Source: Natronoglycomyces albus (GTDB lineage Bacteria > Actinomycetota > Actinomycetes > Mycobacteriales > Micromonosporaceae). From it: a DNA stretch of 64,000 nucleotides. The position numbers and the translations under genes were made by a program. Where the stretch lies: the NCBI RefSeq assembly GCF_016925535.1, contig NZ_CP070496.1, positions 186,001-250,000 on the forward strand. The letters run 5' to 3'. The notes beneath the pieces were generated by a model. That model made no database searches and had not been told where the DNA came from. It was given only the letters and a program-made list of their open reading frames with translations. Below, in pieces: positions 52,600 through 63,357 of this stretch. How positions within the stretch are numbered: position 1 is the first letter of the stretch; each line of letters begins with the position of its first letter.

Positions 52600-53969
52600 C
52601 GGTTGCCACCTCCCTCGCCGGTGAGACGCACCGGTCGCAGCTCCACAGCCTGCGGCACGTGCCGCGAGGTGGAGACGACCACCAGTTGCACGGGTACCGG
52701 CGGCTCGCCCGCCTGGCCATAGGTGTCGATGTAGACCCGGTCACCTGGGCGCGCGACGCGGCCCATTTCCTGCATGAACAGGCCAGAAATGGTCTCGTAG
52801 TGTTCGCCTTCTGGTAGCTGCACACCAGTCGCGTCGGCGATTTCGTCGATCCGCCAGCGTCCGGGAATGAGCCAGGCCCCACCGGCGAGCGAGACGGGAA
52901 CGGCCTCAAAACGGTCCTCTTCGTCGCGAATTTCGCCCACGAGCTCTTCGGCGATGTCCTCCAACGTGACGATCCCGGCGAAGCCGCCGTATTCGTCGAC
53001 CACACAGGCTAGTTGCCGGTGTTCGCTGCGCATCCGTTCCAGCAACGTCGGCAGGGGCAGCGAGCCTGGAATCAGCAGCGTCGGTTGGGCGATGTCGGCC
53101 ACGGGCACCACGTCGCGTTCGTGTCGTGGCACGGTGAGGACTTGGCCGATGCCGACGACTCCAATGATGTCGTCGACGTCCTCCCCGACCACGGGGAACC
53201 GCGAGCGGCCCTGTCGCAAAGCCTCCACGGCATCGGCGACCGTGTCGGCGGCGTCCAGTGTCTGCACGGCAACGCGGGGTGTCATCGCTTGCTCGGCGAC
53301 GATCTCGGTGAAGTCGAGCCCACGATCGAGCAGTTCGGAGAGAGTCTCATCTAGGGAGCCTTCGTCGCGAGAGGTGTCGATGATGTGGTGCAGGTCCGCA
53401 GGCGTCGCGTGGTTTTCCAGCTCTTCGACTGGCTGGATACCAATGAGCCGCAATAGCTTTGTCGACATGGTGTCGAAGAACCAGATCAGCGGCCCGGCGA
53501 CGAGTAGATACCACTGAGTGGGGCGTGACAGCGCCAGTGCGACTGTTTCGGCCCGAGCGATGGCGAGGTTCTTCGGGCCGAGTTCGCCGATGATCATCTG
53601 CACGACGTTGGCGATGATGAACGCGATGATGACAGCGACGGCCAGCGACACGGCCGTGGGTATCCCGGTGGTGCCAAAGAGCGCCGCCAGTCCTTGCCCC
53701 AGATATGGCTCGGCGAAGAACCCGACGAACAAAGTGGTGACCGTGATGCCCAGTTGCGCGCCCGAGAGCGTGAACGACAATCGCGAGCAGATCTTGAGCG
53801 CCCGGCGCGCTTTGAGGGCTTTGGGTCCGTCGCCTTCTGCCAGTTCCAGCAGCCGAGTGCGGTCCACGGCGACGTAGGCGAATTCGAGGGCAACGAAGAA
53901 ACCGGTGGCGAGAGTGACGACGATGATGATCGTCAGTCCAGTGGCGATTAGCACGGCTAACTCCAGCAC
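52596..53969 (-). CDS. CNNM/CBS/CorC_HlyC membrane protein (hemolysin family)
   Basis: 457 residues with the full set: CNNM domain (GFFVALEFAYVAVDRTRLLE; SGAQLGITVTTLFVGFFAEP; MIIGELGPKNLAIARAETVA), CBS pair (MTPRVAVQTLDAADTVADAV; CVVDEYGGFAGIVTLEDIAE) and C-terminal CorC_HlyC domain (GRWRIDEIADATGVQLPEGE). GTG 53969 is used. Tandem CNNM genes are common in actinobacteria and may form a heteromeric cation transporter. Confidence 0.93.
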   Translation of the reverse strand: MLELAVLIATGLTIIIVVTLATGFFVALEFAYVAVDRTRLLELAEGDGPKALKARRALKICSRLSFTLSGAQLGITVTTLFVGFFAEPYLGQGLAALFGTTGIPTAVSLAVAVIIAFIIANVVQMIIGELGPKNLAIARAETVALALSRPTQWYLLVAGPLIWFFDTMSTKLLRLIGIQPVEELENHATPADLHHIIDTSRDEGSLDETLSELLDRGLDFTEIVAEQAMTPRVAVQTLDAADTVADAVEALRQGRSRFPVVGEDVDDIIGVVGIGQVLTVPRHERDVVPVADIAQPTLLIPGSLPLPTLLERMRSEHRQLACVVDEYGGFAGIVTLEDIAEELVGEIRDEEDRFEAVPVSLAGGAWLIPGRWRIDEIADATGVQLPEGEHYETISGLFMQEMGRVARPGDRVYIDTYGQAGEPPVPVQLVVVSTSRHVPQAVELRPVRLTGEGGGNR

Positions 53970-54548
53970 CTGCCGATGGCCAGGCCGAAGCGGCCCGCAC
54001 GGGCTGAAGCGTCGCGGGAGGCGAGTCGGCCGGGGCCGCTGGCTGGGCGGAAGTGGTCGGTGGCACGACCGCTGGGTCTATGTCCGGGGCAGTCTTCCGA
54101 ACTGTCCTCGTCACCGCCAGCGGAGCCCCCTGTGGGGTTTTCCGTCATCGCTGTACTCATGGAGTCATGTTAGTGGAACTGACGTCAAGTCTCATCTGAG
54201 TAGACGTGTTCACTTCAACACAATTGGGCTTAGGCGACTGTTTTTCGTTGAGTGGGCATGGGAGAGCTCAATGGCGGCGTCCTGGGCCGGGAAATGTCGA
54301 CGCTGCGGGAGTGCCTTGGCGCGGCTGGGGCAGGGATCGCGACGAACAGGTCGATCTGAGTCGAGGTTTGCGCCAAAAGCGCTTTCGGCGTTCTTCTCAG
54401 CTCGCTTACCAGCGTAAACTTTGACCCTTGCGGTCTTAAATGTGCACTTTCGCTTAAGCCTCGCAGGCGGCGGATCGGCCAGCGGCGCCAGTAGACACTC
54501 TGCGCCGAGGGCTATCGCCCAGTGCCACCTGGCCAGTGAGCGCGACCG
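53970..54548. other. Region upstream of the CNNM pair
   Basis: 579 bp. A 67-codon minus-strand frame from ATG 54160 (MSTAMTENPTGGSAGGDEDS) overlaps the CNNM start by 13 bp, and another frame there also looks protein-like (TAPDIDPAVVPPTTSAQPAA). I cannot tell whether either is an N-terminal extension or a small gene. A MITE-like copy occupies 54362-54463. Confidence 0.35.
54362..54463 (+). repeat. MITE-like element, copy 7
   Basis: Left CGAGGTTTGCGCCAAAAGCG, core CTTTCGGCGTTCTTCTCAGC and ACCAGCGTAAACTTTGACCC, right GCACTTTCGCTTAAGCCTCG. Full length, between hspR and the CNNM pair. Confidence 0.85.
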
Positions 54549-55019
54549 TTAGCGGTCCTCACCACGCCACAACACCAATGCCGTCTCCCGGCTGCGTCGC
54601 GCGAAAGGCCCGGCCACGGCCCGCAGTTGCGCCAGCTCATCTTGCGACTCGCGCAGCTCCTCGGAGGCTTCGGCTAGGCGCTGGTGCATCGACCGCACCT
54701 TGTTTTCCAAATCCATGATGCGTTTGATGCCCGCCAGGTTCACGCCTTCGTCTTGGCTGAGGCGCTGAATCTCCTGTAGCTGCAACACATCGCGCGGCGA
54801 ATAGCGGCGTCCTCCGCCGGGAGTGCGGTCTGGTTGCACGAGCCCGAGCCGGTCGTACTGGCGTAGGGTCTGCGGGTGCATGCCCGCCATTTCGGCGGCC
54901 ACGGAGATGACGAGTACCTTGGCGTCCATGTCTGGAGTCATGTCGGCGGCGCTGGCACGGTTGGAAGATCGCTGTACGGAGACGACGACGGTCGCTGCCC
55001 TCTTTGTCTTGCCGTTCAT
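54549..55019 (-). CDS. hspR: Heat-shock repressor HspR (MerR family)
   Basis: About 156 residues. MerR-type helix-turn-helix (LVISVAAEMAGMHPQTLRQY, DRLGLVQPDRTPGGGRRYSP) and a C-terminal coiled coil (IMDLENKVRSMHQRLAEASE). HspR binds HAIR inverted repeats with DnaK as corepressor and closes the dnaK operon. ATG 55019 is a guess; the first 35 residues are unconserved. 179 bp separate it from dnaJ, so it may have its own promoter. Confidence 0.93.
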   Translation of the reverse strand: MNGKTKRAATVVVSVQRSSNRASAADMTPDMDAKVLVISVAAEMAGMHPQTLRQYDRLGLVQPDRTPGGGRRYSPRDVLQLQEIQRLSQDEGVNLAGIKRIMDLENKVRSMHQRLAEASEELRESQDELAQLRAVAGPFARRSRETALVLWRGEDR

Positions 55020-55198
55020 CGCGAACACTCCCTACGCCTCGTCTGGTCTTAGTGTCTGTGGGCGTTCGGCGTAGACGCCACACAGATGCCTGGTATCGAT
55101 TATTGATGACCGATGGCGTTTGCCGCCAGTGTTTGTGAGTCGATACTTAACATCCCACCGGCTGGCGAACGTGCCGCCGGTTAGTACCGGCAGCGGCC

Positions 55199-56323
55199 TC
55201 ACTTACCGGTACTTGGCAAATAGCTATCCAATTTGGAGCGATCGGCCTCGGGGGCGAGCTGGGCGTACTTCTCCAGCGCCTCCGTGGCCTCGTCGCCAAG
55301 TTCGGTCGGTACCTGCACTTGCACTCGTACCAGCAGGTCGCCCTTGCCGGGCACCCCTCGGCCCTTGATCCGCAGGGTGCGCCCGTTGGGGGTGCCGGGG
55401 CTGATGCGCACGGTCACTGGATCATCGAGGGTGGGGACGCGCACTTGTGCGCCCAAAGTCGCCTCGACGAAGGACACTGGCAGATCGAGAATGAGATTGT
55501 CGCCCTCACGGACGAACAGCTCGTGGGCTCGGCTGCGGATGCGCACATACAGGTCTCCGGCGGGAGCGCCCGTCTGGCCAGGTTCTCCTCGTCCAGCCAG
55601 GCGGATTTTCTGCCCCTCGCGCACTCCGGCCGGGATGCGCACGGTGATGGTGCGGGCCTTCGTCACGCCGCCGGTGCCTTGACATTCAGGGCACTTGTCG
55701 ATGACGACGGTACCCACTCCGTTGCAGTCCGGGCATGGCTCGGCGAAGCTAAATCCGCCCTGGTTGCGGGTGATAAGCCCGTTTCCCGCGCAGCGGCCGC
55801 ATGTTTGTGAGCTGGTCCCAGGTCGCGCGCCCGAACCGTGGCAGGTGTCGCAGGCTCCAGCCGAACGCAGCGACAGCTTCGTGGTGGTGCCCTTGACCGT
55901 ATCGGCGAAATCTAGAGTGACGGCCGTTTCGATGTCGTTGCCGCGCTGGGGGGCCCGTCGCTGCCGTCTAGCACCGCCGAAGATGTCCCCAAACAAGTCG
56001 GAGAAACCACCTTCGGTGCGCGTGAACAAGTCATCGACGTTGAATGGCATTCCGCCGCCACCAGCGGCGCGGCGGAATGCCCCCGCCCCAAGCATGTCGC
56101 GCATCGAATCGTATTCGGCGCGTTTTTCATCGTCGGTCAAAACCGTGTACGCCTCAGAGACGCTCTTAAACTTTTCGGCCGCTTCCTCGTTGCCCGGATT
56201 GTGGTCGGGGTGCAGGTCGCGGGCCAAGGCCCGGTAGGCCTTCTTGATATCGGATTTGGAGGCGCCCTTGTCGACCCCAAGGACCTTATAGAAGTCCTTT
56301 TCCATCCAGTCTTGGGAAACCAC
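55199..56323 (-). CDS. dnaJ: Chaperone DnaJ
   Basis: 374 residues, class I J-protein. J-domain with HPD (YRALARDLHPDHNPGNEEAA), short Gly/Phe stretch, four CxxCxGxG zinc repeats (CDTCHGSG, CGRCAGNG, CPDCNGVG, CPECQGTG) and the C-terminal substrate domain. It stimulates DnaK ATPase. GTG 56323 has a strong AAGGAGG 6-7 bp upstream. It follows grpE by 26 bp. Confidence 0.97.
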   Translation of the reverse strand: MVSQDWMEKDFYKVLGVDKGASKSDIKKAYRALARDLHPDHNPGNEEAAEKFKSVSEAYTVLTDDEKRAEYDSMRDMLGAGAFRRAAGGGGMPFNVDDLFTRTEGGFSDLFGDIFGGARRQRRAPQRGNDIETAVTLDFADTVKGTTTKLSLRSAGACDTCHGSGARPGTSSQTCGRCAGNGLITRNQGGFSFAEPCPDCNGVGTVVIDKCPECQGTGGVTKARTITVRIPAGVREGQKIRLAGRGEPGQTGAPAGDLYVRIRSRAHELFVREGDNLILDLPVSFVEATLGAQVRVPTLDDPVTVRISPGTPNGRTLRIKGRGVPGKGDLLVRVQVQVPTELGDEATEALEKYAQLAPEADRSKLDSYLPSTGK

Positions 56324-56349
56324 TGGGCGCCTCCTTTCCGGCTTGGGTG

Positions 56350-57260
56350 TTACTGCTCGTTTTTCTGATTCTGATTGGTCGAATCCGACGAGGAGTCCTC
56401 TGTGGCCTCGTCGTCGTGCCGCTGGCCGTCCCCGGACGTCTCATCCTGGCCGCCCTCGGGTGGCTCGGCCACGGCCACCATGGCCGCGCGGACGAGCTTG
56501 TCGCCGATCCGATAACCCCGCCGCATCACGTCGATGCAGGTGGGGCCGTCCACGTCGCCGGAGTGCATGTGCGCCACGGCTTCGTGCAGGTTCGGATCGA
56601 ACTCGTCGCCCTTTTCTCCGAAGGCTTCCAGCCCGTGTTTGGACAAGGCCGCAAGCAGCTGCTCGGCGACCGATCCGAACGGGCCGGTCAGGTCGCCGTG
56701 CTCGCGGGCCCGGTCCAAGTCGTCCAGGACTGGCAGCAGCCCCGACAGGATCGCCACGGTCTGCGACTGGGCGGCACGCGCCTTGTCTCGCTCGACCCGC
56801 TTGCGGTAGTTCTGAAACTCCGCCGAGAGTCGCTGCAAGTCCCGCGTGCGTTCCTCGACCGTGGTCTGGAGGACCGCAAGCGTGTCATCGAGAGCTTGGC
56901 CGTTGTTGGTGGCCGCACCGAGGATGTCATCGACGGTCAGCTCGCTGTCGTCTGCGGACTTTTCGTCCTCAGATTCCTCGGCGTCGGTCGTCGACGCCTC
57001 GGAGCTGTCCTCGGGACTGCCCTCGTCGGCGGTGTCGTCATCGGCGCTGCTATCGGTGGCGGGGGACGAGTCCGTCTCCTCGCCACCGTCAGCGGCGGAG
57101 TCGGTGGATGCTGCCGGGGCCGCATCCGCCGACTCGTGGTCGGGCGAAGTCGTACCGTCGGAGTCACCACCGTGCTTGCGCGCTTCGGTGGCGGCGTCGT
57201 CGGCGGCTTTGGCCTCCTGCCTGCCGTTGGGTTCTGAGGAACCGTTCTCTGTCGAACTCA

Positions 57261-57261
<1 letters not shown>
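56350..57261 (-). CDS. grpE: Nucleotide exchange factor GrpE with long acidic N-terminus
   Basis: 303 residues. About 110 N-terminal residues are acidic and Ser/Asp/Glu-rich (ADGGEETDSSPATDSSADDD). The GrpE helix and beta domains follow (LQRLSAEFQNYRKRVERDKA, LLPVLDDLDRAREHGDLTGP, FDPNLHEAVAHMHSGDVDGP, VMRRGYRIGDKLVRAAMV) with another acidic tail. The core is normal; the total is long for the family. The GTG start overlaps the dnaK stop by one base (TAGTG). Confidence 0.95.
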
Positions 57262-59204
<1,943 letters not shown>

Positions 59205-59470
59205 TTAAACTTGCGTGGCTGTGGCCAGACGTGCTCCATGCGGTGCTGGGTCCGCCTTGGCGCGTTGCCCTTGTTTAGCCCTTGTCCCGGGATCTTCTGC
59301 TGGGAAGGAGGATGCCCAGATGGGCGGCTGTGGCTCCCCTGACTGATGGTCCCACCGTGCGGCTTCTCGTGCGGGGCATTCCTGGGAGCATGAGCGTTCT
59401 TCTTCGCTTTGCTCCGTGAGGACTGCGCCGCATCGCGGTGGCCACGTGATGGGAACCATCCCGTCCAAGG

Positions 59471-59571
59471 TTGAGTCTGATAGGCTCAATCTTGATTCGG
59501 ACCTGCGGCTTTGTCAAGTTTTCGCCGGGGTCAGTGACGTAATACATAAAAGTTGAGCGAGTATGACTCAA
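59471..59571 (-). promoter_or_regulatory. dnaK promoter with two HAIR operators
   Basis: HAIR 1: TTGAGT-CTGATAG-GCTCAA (59471-59489). HAIR 2: TTGAGC-GAGTATG-ACTCAA (59553-59571). On the minus strand a -35 TTGACA (59517-59512) and -10 CAAGAT (59494-59489) are 17 bp apart, and the -10 overlaps HAIR 1. This places the transcript start near 59482, leaving a leader of about 360 nt before dnaK. The gene-free stretch 59124-59643 holds nothing else I can support. Confidence 0.85.
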
Positions 59572-59643
59572 CTTCTCGATAGGTCGAACCTACCACGCGG
59601 AAACCATTGGCCTCACCGCCGCGCGAGGCGATAGCGTGAGCCC

Positions 59644-60201
59644 ATGATCCTGAGCGCCGCCGACATCATGAACCGCCTCGACCAGATCGCGGCAGCCTAC
59701 GCCGACATCTTCGCCGAACCACCGTTCAACCGCGACCCGCTCACCGCCAGCGCGCACTACCGTCACCGCCTGCTCAATGATGCCCAGCGGCCCGGCTTCC
59801 GCGCCGCGATCGCACAAACTGACGGGAAGATAGCCGCGTTTGCCACCGGCTGGCAGACCTTGGCGCCGTTTCGCACCGACCGAGCCTACCCCCAGGTCAG
59901 TGAACAGCTCGGCGCTCAGCGAGTGGAGACCTCGCTGGTGGGAGCGTTCGAAGTCGATCAACTTGGGGTGCTCGCCCACTCCCGGGGCCAGGGCCTGGGG
60001 CGCGCCATGCTCGATGAGCTAATCGCCGACGTTCCCCGCCAGCGCGCGTGGCTCCTCACCTGGAGTACCGCGAAGGCAACGATCGACTTCTACCGCCATG
60101 TGGGCTGGAGACAACTGCGGCCGCTGACCGACACCACCGGCGCCGAGGTGAAGAACGACGTCGTGGTCTTCGTATCTCCAGCAGTGCCTGAGGAAAACTA
60201 G
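59644..60201 (+). CDS. GNAT family N-acetyltransferase
   Basis: 185 residues of the GNAT fold: AAYADIFAEPPFNRDPLTAS, VGAFEVDQLGVLAHSRGQGL with the acetyl-CoA loop SRGQGLGRAMLDELI, and TWSTAKATIDFYRHVGWRQL (FYRxxGW). Substrate unknown. It is divergent from the dnaK operon and overlaps the end of the next minus-strand gene by 4 bp (convergent). Confidence 0.9.
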   Translation: MILSAADIMNRLDQIAAAYADIFAEPPFNRDPLTASAHYRHRLLNDAQRPGFRAAIAQTDGKIAAFATGWQTLAPFRTDRAYPQVSEQLGAQRVETSLVGAFEVDQLGVLAHSRGQGLGRAMLDELIADVPRQRAWLLTWSTAKATIDFYRHVGWRQLRPLTDTTGAEVKNDVVVFVSPAVPEEN

Positions 60202-60959
60202 CTGGCCGACACCTCAATGCGGGCGGTCTCGCAGCATTGGGTGATGAGATCGTTCGCGATGTCCCAGGCGCTGCATGGCCACGACTCCTGGCAAGTGTTG
60301 CACTCCACCCCAAGCAGTCGTTCGGGCACATGATCGCGCCACACTGAGGAGGCCAGCGCCCAACCGGTCACCTCTTCCACGCCCAGTGGCGGATGGAACG
60401 GCGGTGGCGCGTCCAACGAATACAAGCTGGTGAACTCTTTTCGCGCTAGGCCACGTGAATGCCTGCCAGAGGGCGAGACGGCGTCGTGGCTACCCGAATG
60501 CTGCGCCGAGCGCTCCATCCGAGCCCGCTTGGCAGTCCCCTCCACCGATTGCGTCGCGGCAGAGCCCAGCTCAGAGGGCGCGCCGCCATTGCGGCGCGGC
60601 GAGTGATCGCGATTCGATTGCGCGGACGACTCCCGCCCGTTCCTCGGCGCCGGGTGCGCGCCGCCACGACGGTTGATGAGACCGAACTCCTTGGTCTTAC
60701 CGTTCTCGATCGGCGCGTTCACGTGATGGCCGCGCTGATAACCACCGGTGCCAGCGGCGTCGGCGCTCGCGGACGAGTTCTCGCGGGCTGCCTCCTGCAC
60801 GTGCCGACCGGTGGTCGTCGCTACCGCGGAGCCACTGGACGAACGCGGTGAGTTCGCACGATGTGTCATCGTCCCTGCCTTTGATGATTGATCAGCTTTG
60901 CGTTGACGTGAACCTTTGCTGCCTCGGAGACGCGTGACCGAGTTGACGGATCGCTGCAT
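60198..60959 (-). CDS. Disordered protein with C-terminal C-x2-C-x4-WPC motif
   Basis: 253 residues. The first 165 are low-complexity Ser/Arg/Asn/Gly-rich. The last 80 look folded: EFTSLYSLDAPPPFHPPLGV, WALASSVWRDHVPERLLGVE, then CNTCQESWPCSAWDIANDLI and QCCETARIEV. The CxxC..WPC box recurs in small actinobacterial proteins of unknown role and could bind a metal. The start is uncertain; only the C-terminal part is well supported. Confidence 0.65.
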   Translation of the reverse strand: MQRSVNSVTRLRGSKGSRQRKADQSSKAGTMTHRANSPRSSSGSAVATTTGRHVQEAARENSSASADAAGTGGYQRGHHVNAPIENGKTKEFGLINRRGGAHPAPRNGRESSAQSNRDHSPRRNGGAPSELGSAATQSVEGTAKRARMERSAQHSGSHDAVSPSGRHSRGLARKEFTSLYSLDAPPPFHPPLGVEEVTGWALASSVWRDHVPERLLGVECNTCQESWPCSAWDIANDLITQCCETARIEVSAS

Positions 60960-61191
60960 TTGTGGGTTCCCTCCACCCTGAGTAACGCCTCAATGCCCCG
61001 CTAGGTCACGGTCTGGGCACAAACTGGACGAGAGCCAGCCTCGGTACCGTTGGCCTGAAACGGGTCGTACACAGCCACGAGCGCTCACCCAAGTGAAGAA
61101 CAATCTTGTTTCTCCACCAGCGCATACACAACCGATAGTCAATTCGGGCGAAACAATCCGCCGCCGCCGAAGCTGAGGTACAACCAAGTAC

Positions 61192-63087
61192 ATGCCAGGC
61201 GGAAATCTACGACGAGAATGGGGACGCCCCCTAGCCCGAACCGCCATGATGGCCGGAGGAGTCACAGCGCTCATAGCCTGGATCGGGCTACTGATCGTCG
61301 CCGTCTTCGACGACCGCACCACGCGTGACTCATCGGGCTCGATCATGATGCTCGGACTCGTCGCCTCCACCCTCGGTGTCGGGCTGGCACTGTCCATCAT
61401 CGCCGCACGATCCGGCCTGACCGTCATCATCACCGGCGTCGTCCTCGCCGTCGGCGCCGCCGCCGGAGGGTGGGCCGTCTACAGCGCCATGCCCGAGGCC
61501 GGACCCGACGCCTTCATCACTCACCGGGCGGGCCTTGCCGCCCTCGCCTACGGATTCGGAGTCATCGGCGGCGGGCTCATCGCCCTCGCCCCATTCACCC
61601 TCCCCGCGCAAACCCACCACACAGAGCTCTCGCAGCGCACTCGCCGCCACATCTGCGTCCTCGCCGCCGCCGTTGTCCTCCTCGCCGCCGCAGCCCTCGC
61701 CCCCGCCATGCAATCGTGGGCCGAATTGGCCAACCTGGAAGCCCGCACCGCCTCGGAGAATCACCAGACCACTCCGGTCGACGTCGACGACTCAGACCTA
61801 GACAGTGCCCATTTCTTCGCCCACTCCGGCGAGTTCATGCCCACCCCCCACGGGCTACTGCGCCTAGACCATCCCGGAGACCGCAGTCCACAGGCCGTCA
61901 CCATGGTCGACCCCCTCCACGACCCCACCGCTGAGCTCGAAGCCGCCGGATTCCTCGGATGGCGCGGCGGCGGCAACGACGACGACGGCGAACGCTGGTA
62001 CCACCGCCGCTGGAACTGGACGATCAGCCAAGAGCCCCTGCTTTCCGACGACCGCAGCCTGTTGGCGTTGACCGGGCAGCGGGCCGACCACTCCGCGCGC
62101 TGGCAGACCCGGGTGTTGGACACGGCCACGGGCCGAGTCGCTGGCACGGTCTCGTCCCAAGGCGGGCCGCCCGGCCAGCTGGTCGCGGTAGGCGAGTCGG
62201 CTTTGGTCTACAGCTCCAACCGTGGCAACGAAGTGGTCTATCGGTCCTTTGCCGGGGGTGGCTCGTGGGAGCTGGACGCCGAGCCCGGGTGCAGCCTGGA
62301 AGCGGCGGGTATGAACTCGACTGTGGTGGCGGCGGCGTTGAGTTGTGCCCCGAGTCCTGACCGTTCCGAGGTCGAAGACCATGTGCTGGGGATCGACGCG
62401 GGCACCGGGGAAGTGGTCTGGGACTGGGTCTCCCCAGAGGGTGCCACCATCACTCAGGAGAACTTCTTGGTCGCTGGCGACATGCTCGTGATCAATAGCC
62501 GGGTGGAGCAGCGGGTTACCGATGGGCCGTTCTCGGCGCGTGGCTTCGAGAACAATCTGCGTGGCATCGACTTGGCCACCGGTGAGGTCGAGTGGACGCA
62601 GCGCCGGCAGCAGTTCGGTCGCACTCACACCTCGGCGTGTGGGGGCACTTTGCATATGGGGTTCGCTCCTTCCAGCGGTGAGGCTGATGCTCCCGCCACC
62701 TTCCACTTGGCGCAGTGCTTTGCCGACCAGGACCGGATTGGTTCCCGGATGGGGGTGCGGACCTACCAGGTCAACGATGGGGATCGGGTGTGGCGCTCAT
62801 CGGTGCGGTTGGGTTTCACGCCCACGGAGATGGACACGGCCCGCTCATGGGTGACGGCGTTGCCCGATGGGCGTGTCTTGACCACGACGGATCGGTCGTT
62901 GGACCGGACGCGACCTGATTGCCGTATCTATCGGATGGAAGACGGAAAGGCGGTGCGGATTCACATTGAGGGGGATGACGCCTTGCCCGCTAACTGGTGC
63001 CATGAGGCTGAGGTTGGCTGGATGCACAATGGCGCGGTGATCAGCTATCGGACCGAGGACGATGGCGGAGTCATCGTCGTGCGGTAG
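61192..63087 (+). CDS. Membrane protein with PQQ-like beta-propeller domain
   Basis: 631 residues. Five N-terminal transmembrane helices (ALIAWIGLLIVAVFDD; IMMLGLVASTLGVGLALSII; VIITGVVLAVGAAAGGWAV; ALAYGFGVIGGGLIALAPF; ICVLAAAVVLLAAAALAP). An outer domain of about 430 residues follows with PQQ-type blades (VLGIDAGTGEVVWDWVSPEG; LRGIDLATGEVEWTQRRQQF; YQVNDGDRVWRSSVRLG). No catalytic residues are evident. Such proteins are common and uncharacterised in actinomycetes. It may be a sensor or surface-binding protein. Confidence 0.88.
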   Translation: MPGGNLRREWGRPLARTAMMAGGVTALIAWIGLLIVAVFDDRTTRDSSGSIMMLGLVASTLGVGLALSIIAARSGLTVIITGVVLAVGAAAGGWAVYSAMPEAGPDAFITHRAGLAALAYGFGVIGGGLIALAPFTLPAQTHHTELSQRTRRHICVLAAAVVLLAAAALAPAMQSWAELANLEARTASENHQTTPVDVDDSDLDSAHFFAHSGEFMPTPHGLLRLDHPGDRSPQAVTMVDPLHDPTAELEAAGFLGWRGGGNDDDGERWYHRRWNWTISQEPLLSDDRSLLALTGQRADHSARWQTRVLDTATGRVAGTVSSQGGPPGQLVAVGESALVYSSNRGNEVVYRSFAGGGSWELDAEPGCSLEAAGMNSTVVAAALSCAPSPDRSEVEDHVLGIDAGTGEVVWDWVSPEGATITQENFLVAGDMLVINSRVEQRVTDGPFSARGFENNLRGIDLATGEVEWTQRRQQFGRTHTSACGGTLHMGFAPSSGEADAPATFHLAQCFADQDRIGSRMGVRTYQVNDGDRVWRSSVRLGFTPTEMDTARSWVTALPDGRVLTTTDRSLDRTRPDCRIYRMEDGKAVRIHIEGDDALPANWCHEAEVGWMHNGAVISYRTEDDGGVIVVR

Positions 63088-63271
63088 GCGCGCTGGGATT
63101 GCGGGGAGTTCACCCGGGCGTGCGAGCAGTCCCGGTGAGTGATTTCTGTCCTCTTCGTGGTGGTTCAGCGGTTTTTCTCAGCAGCGAGTCAGCACTGTGT
63201 GGGTGTTCACGCGAGGCTTTTGTGGCCTTCCGATGGGGCTAATTTTCCAGGTCAAAAGGCAAGGTGCCCTC

Positions 63272-63277
63272 TATAGT
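63272..63277 (+). promoter_or_regulatory. Likely -10 box of glmS
   Basis: TATAGT 81 bp upstream of the glmS ATG. No convincing -35 hexamer at 16-18 bp. The 270-bp gap after the propeller gene holds no other feature I can support. Confidence 0.4.
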
Positions 63278-63357
63278 CGCTTAATGCGCACTGCTCGTGA
63301 TCGAAACAGCAGCAACCGATCAGGGTCAATGATTGAAACTGGGGTAGGGTGGTCCTC

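Noticed and set aside
63088-63357. glmS ribozyme or riboswitch upstream of glmS
   Set aside because: No conserved glmS ribozyme core; only a -10-like box could be seen.
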